DNA of 64,000 nucleotides from Nocardia rhamnosiphila NBRC 108938 (GTDB lineage: Bacteria > Actinomycetota > Actinomycetes > Mycobacteriales > Mycobacteriaceae), in the NCBI RefSeq assembly GCF_000720425.1, contig NZ_JOAJ01000002.1, forward strand, positions 434,001 to 498,000, given 5' to 3'. The notes under the pieces are model-generated. The model had not been told where the DNA came from. It did not search any database and saw only the letters and a list, made by a program, of their open reading frames with translations. The position numbers and the translations under genes are program-made. Shown in pieces: positions 27,175 to 36,108 of the stretch (position 1 is its first letter; every line of letters begins with the position of its first letter).

Positions 27175-30100
27175 AGTTGAGTCAGATCGCGTGCACCGCC
27201 GAACGCGCTGTGCGGCTCATACCGGTCCACTCGGTCCAGATCGAGGACGGCAAACCCGTCCGGCTCACAGTTACGCCGACGGGTGTCACCATCCACCATG
27301 ACACCTACGTCGCGGCCTGCGAGCGCCCCGACCTTCAGGATGCCGAGTGGCTCGAGACGGCGTGTGAGTCCGGTTCGTATATCGCCGAACTGCTTACCTC
27401 ATCGCAGAAGGTGATCGTTCGAGTCCTCACGTTCGCTGGGTTTCAGCGTTGGCCCGATGGCCGAATGGTCGGCGTCGACGACACAACCGTCGAGGACGTC
27501 AACCGGTCTCGTGGGCGAGCAGACGCTCCAGCAGAAGTCACGCAGTGGCTCGCCGGTGAATTGACACTCGATACCGGTGAGCCCTTCGCAGTGGTCACTG
27601 CCGGCGATGGCGAATTCGGTGCTGAGGCATTCCGCCTCGTCGGCGCCACGATTGTGGCCGACGTCCGACTGATCGATGACCGCCTGATCATTACGCGAGT
27701 CACCCACCGTACGCACAATTCAGAGCGCGGCCTCATCCTGGTGCGGGGAAAAGTCGCTGTTGTCGATGCGACACGGATGGGACGGATCAGCGCGGCCGAG
27801 AAACAAGAGATCAAACGTTTAGCGGAAGCGGACAACGCGTACCTGGCGGTCTGGGAGGAGTACAACGAGCTCGAACGCGAGGCCGCGCGCCAAGCAGCGC
27901 GCGACATCGGATGGGCCGACTACGACCGGTTTCGAGTCCGTGGCGATGGCTTTCTGGAATTCGAGCTGGTTCGGCACCCGCGTTCGGACGCGCTGCGCGA
28001 GCGCATCGGGCGCGATACGGTAGGGCTCGAGGCAGCCGCAGGGGTCGCATTCAATGACGAGGAGACCCGCGATGCCGTGATCGGTACAGCGTGGGTCACG
28101 GCCGAGGGAACGATTCGGTTGCGCCCGGACAAAACCTATCAGGACGGCACACTGCCCCAGCGCGGCACGATCGCCGGCGCTTTCACTCTGGACAGAATTC
28201 GCATCGAACGGCGTGAGAGGGCCAAAGCGCGGATCGCCCATGGCGAGACCGTCCCGGCTCGTCAAATGGGGCTGATTCTCGCAGATCAACGGCTCGATCC
28301 CATGGGTCGGGTGCGGCGTTACGCGCCGCTGTCACACCGAGTCCGGCAGATCCTCGGCGGAGAGCCCACGGAAGCTCAGGTGCAAGCGATCGATCTCGCG
28401 ATCAACTCACGCGACATTGTGTTGATCCAGGGCCCGCCCGGTACCGGAAAGACACGCGTGATCGCCGCCATCCAGGCGCGCCTCACTGAACTCAACAAAG
28501 ACGCTCCCGCACTTAACAAGCGGGTACTGCTCACCAGTTATCAGCACGACGCGGTCGCCAACCTTGTTCAGGCGGCCGATGACGGAAACCTTCCGCCGGT
28601 CAAACTGGGTCGAGCCGCAGGCGTTGACGACGAGACGTACCTCACTGCCTGGATCAACGACCTACAAGCACGGCTCGCCGAGCGGTACGAAAATGTTCGC
28701 CCCAACAAGGCGGTGCGCGCCCGCAAGGCTCTTATCGATCGCAGCAACGCATACCGTCGACAACCCTTCGATGTCGGTAGCACCGTGGATTTATTGAAGT
28801 GGCTTGCCGGGCAACTGGATCTCGTCGGTAGTGACGTTGTGCACGAGGCGGGCCGCTTGGCGAATCAGCTCGAGCACACCCTCGGAGCCGCATCCACTTC
28901 TCCCCGCTCGCAGGCCCTTGTGGCGCGACTGGCACGTTCCTTGCGTTCGTCGCCCGAGGGATATGCCGACGACGGCGACGTCACAGCGATGCGGGCCCTC
29001 TCCACTTCCGCCGTGTTCGATCTCTTGACCGACTCTCAACGGAACGTGTTGGAGATGGCCGCACGAGGTCAGGATGCCACGATTGCCGCACGCCGGCTTG
29101 CCGAGATAAAGCGAAGCCTGCTCGACCGACTTCTCGACGCCCGCGCGCGATCGAGCGTGATCGCGACGATGCCCACCGTCGAGGCCCTTCTCCAGCGTGC
29201 CCTCCACTCGGCCGATGAGGAAGTGGCGCTGGCCACGACTCCCATCGACCTCGCCGTCGAGCGGTTTCGTGATGCCGTTGAGCATCGGCCGGCGGCGATT
29301 CGACACTCGCTCCAGGCTCATACGCGTGCCTTGGCCGCTACCTGCCAGCAGGCGGTTTCGAGCAGCATGCGAGAGGCGCAATCGGTTCTGTTCGACACTG
29401 TGATCGTCGACGAGGCAGCCCGCGCCAATCCACTCGACCTCATGGTGCCGCTGAGTTTGGCGAAGGAACGTATCATCCTCGTCGGTGACCATCGGCAGCT
29501 CCCTCAATTGCTCGATGACAGTATCGTGCCGAGGTTGTCATCACGCCACGACGCGAATGTCGTCTCGGCCGTCCTGCAGAGATCGATGTTCGAGCGGCTG
29601 TTCCTCAAGCTCCGCGAAACGGAACACCGTAGCGGCACGAAAAGGGTTATCACCCTTGATCGACAGTTCCGCATGCACCCCGTGCTGGGTGCCTTCATCA
29701 GCAGGCAGTTCTACGCGCCCTTCGGTGAGCGCTTGAGCAACGGAAATCCGGATACGTCCTCGTTCGCGCACAACATCGCAATGTACGGCCGAGCGGCGTG
29801 CGGGTGGATCGATGTACCGGTGGCGAGAGGGGCCGAGCAGCGGGCCGGTACAAGCATAAGCCGACCGGCGGAGGCATCGATGATCGTCAGCGAACTGATG
29901 GTCGGCCTGCTGTCGTCATCTGAACTCACGTTCGGCATCATCACCTTCTATTCGGGTCAGGTCACCGCGATCTGGGAGGCCATGGCCGAGTCCGGGCTCG
30001 CTGTCAGGCAAGGCGACAACTTTGACCTCAACCCATCGATTCCTTGGTTGCGTACGAACCGTGACCTGCCCCGTGTCCGTATCGGGTCCGTCGACGCATT

Positions 30101-30359
30101 CCAGGGCCGTGAGTTCGATGTGGTCTATTTGTCGACAACGCGGTCGCGTAAACCAGGCTCCGGACGACGATCGAACCCGTACGGATTCCTTGTCCTGCCG
30201 AACCGGCTCTGCGTTGCCATGAGCCGGCAACGCAAACTTCTGGTGGCCGTGGGCGACGCCGCGATGATGACCTCGCCGGAAGGCCGAGAGGCAGTTCCCG
30301 CACTTGCCGCCTTCCACGACCTGACAGGGGGCGAGCATGGCTTCCGCCGAGCGGCGTGA
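27171..30359 (+). CDS. UPF1/Dna2-like superfamily 1 helicase
   Basis: 1062 residues. The first ~400 are of unknown fold, with a helical charged segment around 205-245. The C-terminal ~650 are an SF1B helicase: Walker A GPPGTGKT (421-428), Walker B IVDEAARANP (~745), motif III GDHRQLPQ (~771), motif IV QFRMHP (~831), motif V SVDAFQGREFDVV (~973) and motif VI VAMSRQRKLL (~1015). A long insertion of about 300 residues separates motifs Ia and II. It should translocate on RNA or single-stranded DNA. It is coupled at both ends (ATGA to the kinase, 23-base overlap with the next gene) and has no fused nuclease. Confidence 0.85.
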   Translation: MKLSQIACTAERAVRLIPVHSVQIEDGKPVRLTVTPTGVTIHHDTYVAACERPDLQDAEWLETACESGSYIAELLTSSQKVIVRVLTFAGFQRWPDGRMVGVDDTTVEDVNRSRGRADAPAEVTQWLAGELTLDTGEPFAVVTAGDGEFGAEAFRLVGATIVADVRLIDDRLIITRVTHRTHNSERGLILVRGKVAVVDATRMGRISAAEKQEIKRLAEADNAYLAVWEEYNELEREAARQAARDIGWADYDRFRVRGDGFLEFELVRHPRSDALRERIGRDTVGLEAAAGVAFNDEETRDAVIGTAWVTAEGTIRLRPDKTYQDGTLPQRGTIAGAFTLDRIRIERRERAKARIAHGETVPARQMGLILADQRLDPMGRVRRYAPLSHRVRQILGGEPTEAQVQAIDLAINSRDIVLIQGPPGTGKTRVIAAIQARLTELNKDAPALNKRVLLTSYQHDAVANLVQAADDGNLPPVKLGRAAGVDDETYLTAWINDLQARLAERYENVRPNKAVRARKALIDRSNAYRRQPFDVGSTVDLLKWLAGQLDLVGSDVVHEAGRLANQLEHTLGAASTSPRSQALVARLARSLRSSPEGYADDGDVTAMRALSTSAVFDLLTDSQRNVLEMAARGQDATIAARRLAEIKRSLLDRLLDARARSSVIATMPTVEALLQRALHSADEEVALATTPIDLAVERFRDAVEHRPAAIRHSLQAHTRALAATCQQAVSSSMREAQSVLFDTVIVDEAARANPLDLMVPLSLAKERIILVGDHRQLPQLLDDSIVPRLSSRHDANVVSAVLQRSMFERLFLKLRETEHRSGTKRVITLDRQFRMHPVLGAFISRQFYAPFGERLSNGNPDTSSFAHNIAMYGRAACGWIDVPVARGAEQRAGTSISRPAEASMIVSELMVGLLSSSELTFGIITFYSGQVTAIWEAMAESGLAVRQGDNFDLNPSIPWLRTNRDLPRVRIGSVDAFQGREFDVVYLSTTRSRKPGSGRRSNPYGFLVLPNRLCVAMSRQRKLLVAVGDAAMMTSPEGREAVPALAAFHDLTGGEHGFRRAA

Positions 30360-31602
30360 CCTCTCCGCGTACACACTTGCCGACTTAACATGGAGAATCC
30401 GGCATGTCGTGCTGACCCCAGCGGTCCGTTGGCGTGTGGTTGTCGAGCAGGTCAGAAAAATCGACCACGATGTCATTCTCGAAACTGTCCTTCGCTTGAG
30501 GGCGGCTGGAGAATCTTCCCCTGGCCGCATCGCCGACCTCCTCCAACTACCCGACGACTTGATCCGGCACCTCCTCGCGCAAGCGGTGACCGAGAAGTGG
30601 CAGGTGGCCGCCGGCGGGCAGCTCCAGGCGAACAGCTCACAGGTTGCTTGGGTCTATCGCGATCTGGCGACAGGGGAACTCTGGCCTGATCCGGCTCCGG
30701 AGGTGCCGCCACTACCCGTGCGATTCACCTCGGTCTTTCGCGGACGATTCGACCGCGGTACCGCCGGACGACCCATCTCCGTCGAATGCCTCCTGCTCGA
30801 CACCGATGAGCACGATGTGGCGGAGCCGACCGGCATCGAGCTCGCCCGATTCAGCCGAGCTTCAGCGGACCGCAGCAGGCGAACCGCGATTGTCAGTTCT
30901 GGCGAATTGTGCCTTGTCGCGAGTCCGGTCGTCGGTCTGACGGCCGGGTACGCCATTGAGACCACACGGGGCATTCCCCACTTGAGCTTGACTCGTCACC
31001 TCGTCAAAGCGAGTCAAGAGCACCAAGCGGTGTCTCGCTGGCTCCATGAGGTTCCGGAGGCCGAGGCCCCGCCTTCCACGGATTTTCCTCTGAAGCAGGC
31101 GATCGCCGAACTGCGCGACATAGTCGGTGCACTGCGAACCCTTCAACATGCGGCAGACGAATTCGAAAGCGTTCTCAGCCGCGTCGAACTCTGCTTGAGT
31201 CGGTTTGTTGATCAGTATCAATACCTGCACGGCCTCGATACGAGCCTTGACCCGTCACCAGCCGACGCGGCCGTACTCAGCACCGGGTTCGAGCTCGATC
31301 GAGATGCCGCCGAGCTCCTGGCACGTTCGAAGCGTGGCACTCTTGGTCATAAAGTTTCCCGCCTGCTCCTGATCGAGGGGAGAGGGAACCCGCACAACGA
31401 GCAGATGCTGCGGCGTCTGGCAGCGTCCTCGGCTGAATGGCTGGCCGCTACACGCGCCCACAACTCTCATGTCTCACTGACTCAATTGGTAGACGCCACA
31501 ATCGCGTTATGCGATCGGCTCATCACCGTATCGGAGAATGCTGATGTCCAGCAAGCAGGCCAAAGGACGCGATGCTGCCCGGAACGCCGCCAGGCTGGCT
31601 GA
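30337..31602 (+). CDS. Hypothetical operon protein, 421 aa
   Basis: No family recognised. The N-terminal ~95 residues are helical and resemble a winged-helix unit (VETVL-like helices, RIADLLQLPDDLIRHLLAQ). A beta-rich middle follows (WVYRDLATGEL, VRFTSVFRGRF, ELCLVASPVVGL). From ~240 on it is predominantly helical, possibly coiled. No catalytic motif, membrane helix or zinc site is evident. It starts inside the end of the helicase gene (23-base overlap) and runs about 59 bases into the AAA+ gene, so it is surely part of the same unit. It may be an adaptor between helicase and AAA+ motor, which is a guess from position. Confidence 0.7.
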   Translation: MASAERRDLSAYTLADLTWRIRHVVLTPAVRWRVVVEQVRKIDHDVILETVLRLRAAGESSPGRIADLLQLPDDLIRHLLAQAVTEKWQVAAGGQLQANSSQVAWVYRDLATGELWPDPAPEVPPLPVRFTSVFRGRFDRGTAGRPISVECLLLDTDEHDVAEPTGIELARFSRASADRSRRTAIVSSGELCLVASPVVGLTAGYAIETTRGIPHLSLTRHLVKASQEHQAVSRWLHEVPEAEAPPSTDFPLKQAIAELRDIVGALRTLQHAADEFESVLSRVELCLSRFVDQYQYLHGLDTSLDPSPADAAVLSTGFELDRDAAELLARSKRGTLGHKVSRLLLIEGRGNPHNEQMLRRLAASSAEWLAATRAHNSHVSLTQLVDATIALCDRLITVSENADVQQAGQRTRCCPERRQAG

Positions 31603-33796
31603 GGTCGAAGCCGCTCTTACGGCATGTCCAGAACCCCCAGAAGACGTCGTCGCCGAACTCGACAAGGTCGAGCTCGCCGAATCCGAAATCGGCACCGCTG
31701 TCCAGCTTCGTAACGCATGGATGAAGGTCAAGGAGCGAGAGGCCGGATGGCGGAAGGCCACGGAAAAGGCCGAGAGTGAGGCGAAGGCTCTTCAGGAGGC
31801 GCGCGATGCCCTCTCGACAGAACGGGACGTGCTTGCCGAACGCGCCGATCGGCTCGCGAATCGGGAATCCGAGCTTGTCCGTGAAGCCCTATCCATCGAA
31901 GAACAGCGCTCGGCGGCGAAGGCCGGCTTCGCCGCCGAACTGCGATCGCTCACCCAGGAAGCCGCTCAACTCCGCGACAATATCCTGGCCGAGGCCGCCA
32001 AAATCGAGTACGAGGCGATGGTGCGTGCTCGGGACATCGTCGCCGCGGCTCAGCGGGATCTGGAGGCCGAGCGCGCCGAACTCGCCGACAAATGGGTCGA
32101 ACTTCGTCGCCGGCAGGTCGACCTGCGCGAACGCGAAGCGCGGATCGAAGCAGATCTCTCGTTCGCACAGGCGAAGGAATTGATGGTGGCTGAGCAGTTC
32201 GAGCGACGATTGGAGGCGCGGGTTGCCACCGTAAGTGATCAATTGGATGAAGCCAATCAGCTTCTCGAGTTGGAGCGTCGGCGCAGGGGAACGCGGGAGC
32301 AGGAGCTGAAAGACCTTCGTGCGGAGTTGGCGCGATACAACGAGGACCCGGACACCATCAGGCGCCGGAACGATGACTTGGTGCGGCAAGTGCGTGACCT
32401 CCGCGACGAACTCTCCCGGCGACCGCCCGCCGATGAGGTAGCGGAGTTGAGGCAGCGGGCCCAGACGGTCACTGAGGCCCAGGCGGAAGCGGCGCACTGG
32501 CAACAGCAGCACGACGCGATCGACCGACAGCTTCGTTACCAATTGATAAACGTCGGCGAGCTCGAGGTACTGCGCGACGAGCGTGAGGCGCTCACCGCGC
32601 AGCGCGAGACTCTCAGACAAGCAATTGAGCAGCACCGAGGGGACTGGGAAGAGTTGCAAGCCAGGGAAAGTTCCACGGAACCGTTCCCCGCTTGCTCCGC
32701 CTACGATCGGGACGACGTACTGTCGCGTCCTACCGCTACTCGGGACTTCGACACGTTGGCGGAGCTCGTCGCCGAGGTCCGCAACCGCATGGCAACCGAC
32801 TCGACCACGGCCTTCTACTACTCCGAGTCCGATGTACGTCTCTTCCTCGCCGGATTGGCTTCGAGTCGGCTCCATCTCCTCCAAGGCATCTCCGGAACTG
32901 GTAAAACGAGCCTGCCCCGCGAGTTCTTCAGGGCCCTCGGAGGTGATGCCCAGATGATCGAGGTGCAGGCCGGCTGGCGCGACAAGGACGATCTCTTCGG
33001 CTACTACAACGCCTTCGAGAAGCGCTTCGTCGAGAGCGAGTTCACCAAGGCGCTCTACCGAGCACTGCTTCCTGCCAACGCTGACAGGCCGATGGTCATC
33101 GTTCTGGACGAGATGAACCTGGCTCATCCGGAGCAGTACTTCGGTTCGATGCTTTCGATTCTCGAGAATGCTGTCACCGAGCCGGGCCACATCGATTTGC
33201 TCACCAGCGTTCTACCCGGGCTTCCAGAACGATTCTCGGGGTCCCGCCTTCCTTTGCCACGCAATGTTTGGTTCGTCGGAACCGCGAACCATGACGAGAC
33301 CACTGTCGCCTTCGCGGACAAGACGTATGACCGCGCGCATGTCCAGGAACTCCCGCCGCAGCACAAGCCGTTCGAGGCTCGCCGGCAAGGACTCGCTGAC
33401 CCCATCTCGTTCAGGGCACTGGAGTCCGCGTTCGTCGAGGCCGGACGTGACTGCGCCGACGAGGTCGAGGAAGCGAAGCAGCTCCTGAACAAAGGCCTGC
33501 ACGGTGAATTCGCACGTTTCGGTGTCGGTTGGGGAAACCGTTTCGAACGGCAGCTCGAACGGTTCGTTCCTGTGGTCCTCTACGGTGGCGGGAGTCTTAC
33601 CGAGGCTGTGGACCACCTCGTGGCGACCAAGCTCGTTCGTAAGCTCAAAGACCGATTCGAAATTCGCCCTGATGATTTGGACCAACTCGCCGATAGTATC
33701 GAGAAGCTCTGGAAGCTCGATCAGGAGAGGCCGGAAAAGTCGATCAAACGAATCCGTGCCGAGGCCGATCGCCTCCGTGAAGGTTACCGAGCGTGA
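31544..33796 (+). CDS. McrB-like AAA+ ATPase with long N-terminal coiled coil
   Basis: 750 residues. Residues ~45-390 are an almost uninterrupted coiled coil rich in Glu, Arg, Ala and Leu heptads. Residues ~420-750 are a McrB/MoxR-class AAA+ domain: Walker A GISGTGKT (~449-456), QAGWRDKDDLFGYYN, Walker B VIVLDEMNLAH (~517-527) and sensor 1 GTANHDETT (~580). The DEMNLA form belongs to the McrB-like clade that partners DUF2357 nucleases. I start at the ATG at 31544, seven bases after GGAG. The stop overlaps the next gene as GTGA. A coiled-coil McrB beside an McrC-like gene is the hallmark of CoCoNuT systems as I recall them. Confidence 0.82.
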   Translation: MSSKQAKGRDAARNAARLAEVEAALTACPEPPEDVVAELDKVELAESEIGTAVQLRNAWMKVKEREAGWRKATEKAESEAKALQEARDALSTERDVLAERADRLANRESELVREALSIEEQRSAAKAGFAAELRSLTQEAAQLRDNILAEAAKIEYEAMVRARDIVAAAQRDLEAERAELADKWVELRRRQVDLREREARIEADLSFAQAKELMVAEQFERRLEARVATVSDQLDEANQLLELERRRRGTREQELKDLRAELARYNEDPDTIRRRNDDLVRQVRDLRDELSRRPPADEVAELRQRAQTVTEAQAEAAHWQQQHDAIDRQLRYQLINVGELEVLRDEREALTAQRETLRQAIEQHRGDWEELQARESSTEPFPACSAYDRDDVLSRPTATRDFDTLAELVAEVRNRMATDSTTAFYYSESDVRLFLAGLASSRLHLLQGISGTGKTSLPREFFRALGGDAQMIEVQAGWRDKDDLFGYYNAFEKRFVESEFTKALYRALLPANADRPMVIVLDEMNLAHPEQYFGSMLSILENAVTEPGHIDLLTSVLPGLPERFSGSRLPLPRNVWFVGTANHDETTVAFADKTYDRAHVQELPPQHKPFEARRQGLADPISFRALESAFVEAGRDCADEVEEAKQLLNKGLHGEFARFGVGWGNRFERQLERFVPVVLYGGGSLTEAVDHLVATKLVRKLKDRFEIRPDDLDQLADSIEKLWKLDQERPEKSIKRIRAEADRLREGYRA

Positions 33797-35871
33797 CTCC
33801 CCCGCACGATCGCCTGACTGCTGAACCCGGCGAACCCGAGAGCGGGTGGACCGGCAGATGGGCCGAGGGGGCCATACACATCGTGGACACGGCGAGCGGC
33901 AGCACCAACAGGGATGCGGTCGAGTCGGACGACCTCGATGCGCTCATGGCTCTGGCACAAGGCCTCACGGACGCCGTGCTGTCCGGTTCGTGGCACAAGG
34001 GCAGCCGGGTGCCCCTGCTGTCCGGACGTGACGAGGAGAGCCTTCAACTCCATGCCCGGGAACGAATCCTTGAAACGAACTTGCCTTCCATCGCCCGCGT
34101 GTGCGAGCGGTTCGTCACGAGACTCGGCGAAAGATCGGAGCTCCTTCCGGTTGCCAGGGTGAAACGCCCCGCTCGAAAGGCGTTGGAACGCTTGTCGGCT
34201 CACACCGAGGATTGGGCGGCTCGAACCCTCTCCGGTCCGGTACCACGCCGGGCGCTGGCAGCGACTCGCGAAGAGAACGCCGACCTGTACGAGAACCGGA
34301 TGGTGACCGAGCTCGTACATCCCATCCTCACGACCGCTTTGAGTCAACGAATCCGCCGCCTTCACCGGCTGACGTCCGACCTCGCAGATCTCGAGAAGGC
34401 CAAGGACGAGGGCACGCATCACCGCCGTCATCGCCTCTACGCATTCTGGGGAGCGGACGCGGCCCGGGCTGCCGAGTCATCGACTCGCACTGCTCAGACC
34501 CTGCGGGTGCTCGAGGCACTCGCCGCCAGGGTGCAATCTCTGCGAGGAAGCACCCTGGTCGAGACACTACGAGGTCGCCGAACGGGCCGACGCGGCCTCC
34601 GAAACACCAACGTCATCGCCAACGACAGGCACTACCGGGCCGCTGGCATGGTTTGGTCGGCCTACGAGCGGGAGCCGGAAGTCGACGAATCTCCAGAAAA
34701 GCGAGCGAGCCGGTTTCGGTCCAGACACCAAACGTTCGACATTTATGTCTTCGGTCTGGTCATTCGCGCGCTCGGCGATCTCGGTTATTCCCCCGACGAG
34801 GATGAGCTGCCGGGCGAACACGGGCCCGTCACTGTACGCGGCCCGTGGGGGGCGGTGGATCTCGCTCGAGGCCCCGACGGCGTCATCGTCCTCACGAGTC
34901 ATCATCAGAGTACGCGCTTCGTGCCGTTACTCGACCTGGTCGGCCCGAATGACGAGCCGCAGACCATCGCTCGCAGATGGGCATCGGTGGAGGGCGCGGC
35001 CAAGAGCTGGACAGTGGTGGTGAATTTGGCGGCCGACGAGGCGATCCGACGGTTGCCTCGTGAACTCGCGATCGCTATGAGCTCCGTCGGACACGACGGC
35101 GTGAATCCAGAGCAGACCGTCACCTGCCTGCCCGTGTCTCCTTTGGAGACCACGAGCCTCGAGCGCGTCGCCCGCGCGGTCGCCATCGCTGTGCAGGTAC
35201 CGGCCCTACTCGACTATCCCCGAGCTATCCTGCCAAGCGGGGCTCGGATGTCCGGCCGCCTTATTGATTACGTGATGGACGCCGATATCGCCCAACTCGG
35301 GTTGAGCCCACTGTTCCACCGCCCGAGGAAGGGCGAGATTGCTATCAGGCGTCCGCTCACCGGCTCAGAGCAGACCAAGTTAGATGCGACGATTCGTCGA
35401 CTCTCGGACCGAGCGAAGTCCCCGGGATGGGAGCGCGACCTGATCACCGAGATCGAGTCACTGCGCTCGGCGATCGAGAGCACGGCCGCTTCAACAGCGG
35501 AACTCCTGACCTGCCCGCTGTGTGCGACTCGCGGCGATACGACCCGAGTCGGCCGCGATGCCGACATCTTCATGATCACATGTCGCTCGTGCGAGGCGAG
35601 GTGGGGTCACGAACGGTGTGGTCGATGCGGAGAGCGCATTCCGATCATTGAACCTGAGCGCCAAATTCGGAATCCCGATGTGACCGGTCCCGGATGGATC
35701 GAACGCATCTATGGTCGGGATGCGCTGTCCTCCCCCTGTTGGGCACGTACTGTCCCGGGACGATATATCTGCCCGGAATGCCGATCATGTTCCGTATCGA
35801 CGGCGCGGGAGGGAGTCGATTGCGTTCGGTGCCAACCAGTAGAGAATGGACTGCCCCGGACCGTTGGTTGA
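33793..35871 (+). CDS. DUF2357/McrC-like protein with C-terminal zinc ribbons
   Basis: 692 residues. Residues ~150-180 contain ENADLYENRMVTELV, the YENR motif of DUF2357 proteins and McrC. Residues ~310-420 have the helix and strands of a PD-(D/E)xK fold (FDIYVFGLVIRAL, then WGAVDLARGPDGVIVLTS), but the expected D/E-x-K after the first Asp is not visible, so cleavage activity is doubtful. From ~573 to the end there are at least five Cys pairs (CPLC, CRSC, CGRC, CPEC, CVRC), indicating tandem zinc ribbons. It is the last gene of the operon, joined to the AAA+ gene by a GTGA overlap, and is presumably the partner of that motor. Confidence 0.7.
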   Translation: MTPPHDRLTAEPGEPESGWTGRWAEGAIHIVDTASGSTNRDAVESDDLDALMALAQGLTDAVLSGSWHKGSRVPLLSGRDEESLQLHARERILETNLPSIARVCERFVTRLGERSELLPVARVKRPARKALERLSAHTEDWAARTLSGPVPRRALAATREENADLYENRMVTELVHPILTTALSQRIRRLHRLTSDLADLEKAKDEGTHHRRHRLYAFWGADAARAAESSTRTAQTLRVLEALAARVQSLRGSTLVETLRGRRTGRRGLRNTNVIANDRHYRAAGMVWSAYEREPEVDESPEKRASRFRSRHQTFDIYVFGLVIRALGDLGYSPDEDELPGEHGPVTVRGPWGAVDLARGPDGVIVLTSHHQSTRFVPLLDLVGPNDEPQTIARRWASVEGAAKSWTVVVNLAADEAIRRLPRELAIAMSSVGHDGVNPEQTVTCLPVSPLETTSLERVARAVAIAVQVPALLDYPRAILPSGARMSGRLIDYVMDADIAQLGLSPLFHRPRKGEIAIRRPLTGSEQTKLDATIRRLSDRAKSPGWERDLITEIESLRSAIESTAASTAELLTCPLCATRGDTTRVGRDADIFMITCRSCEARWGHERCGRCGERIPIIEPERQIRNPDVTGPGWIERIYGRDALSSPCWARTVPGRYICPECRSCSVSTAREGVDCVRCQPVENGLPRTVG

Positions 35872-36108
35872 CCTCAGGGCTGAGGGACCGCGCCGGTGGA
35901 CGAACGGGCGGTGTTCACCGCGGTCTTGTTCGATAATTCGGCATGCCGCCCGGTTCGGACATGCGGTATCCGCGGGCCGCGTGCGGTCAGAACGCTATCA
36001 GATCGCAGCACTCACGGCCGAAACCTTGTCCTCTCGGGCCTGAGCACACCTGCTGAGAAGCCGCGCGAAGAAGGTAGCTGTGCAATCTGCATCCAGCATC
36101 GACGCGCG
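35872..36108. other. Convergent gap between the seven-gene operon and BREX-2
   Basis: These 237 bases separate the tails of two convergent defence operons. I see no gene, no clear repeat and no strong T-tailed hairpin. Confidence 0.5.

Noticed and set aside
31475..31500. tRNA D-loop-like sequence (ACTCAATTGGTAGAC)
   Set aside because: It lies inside the 421-codon gene and no acceptor stem, anticodon arm or T-arm can be built around it.
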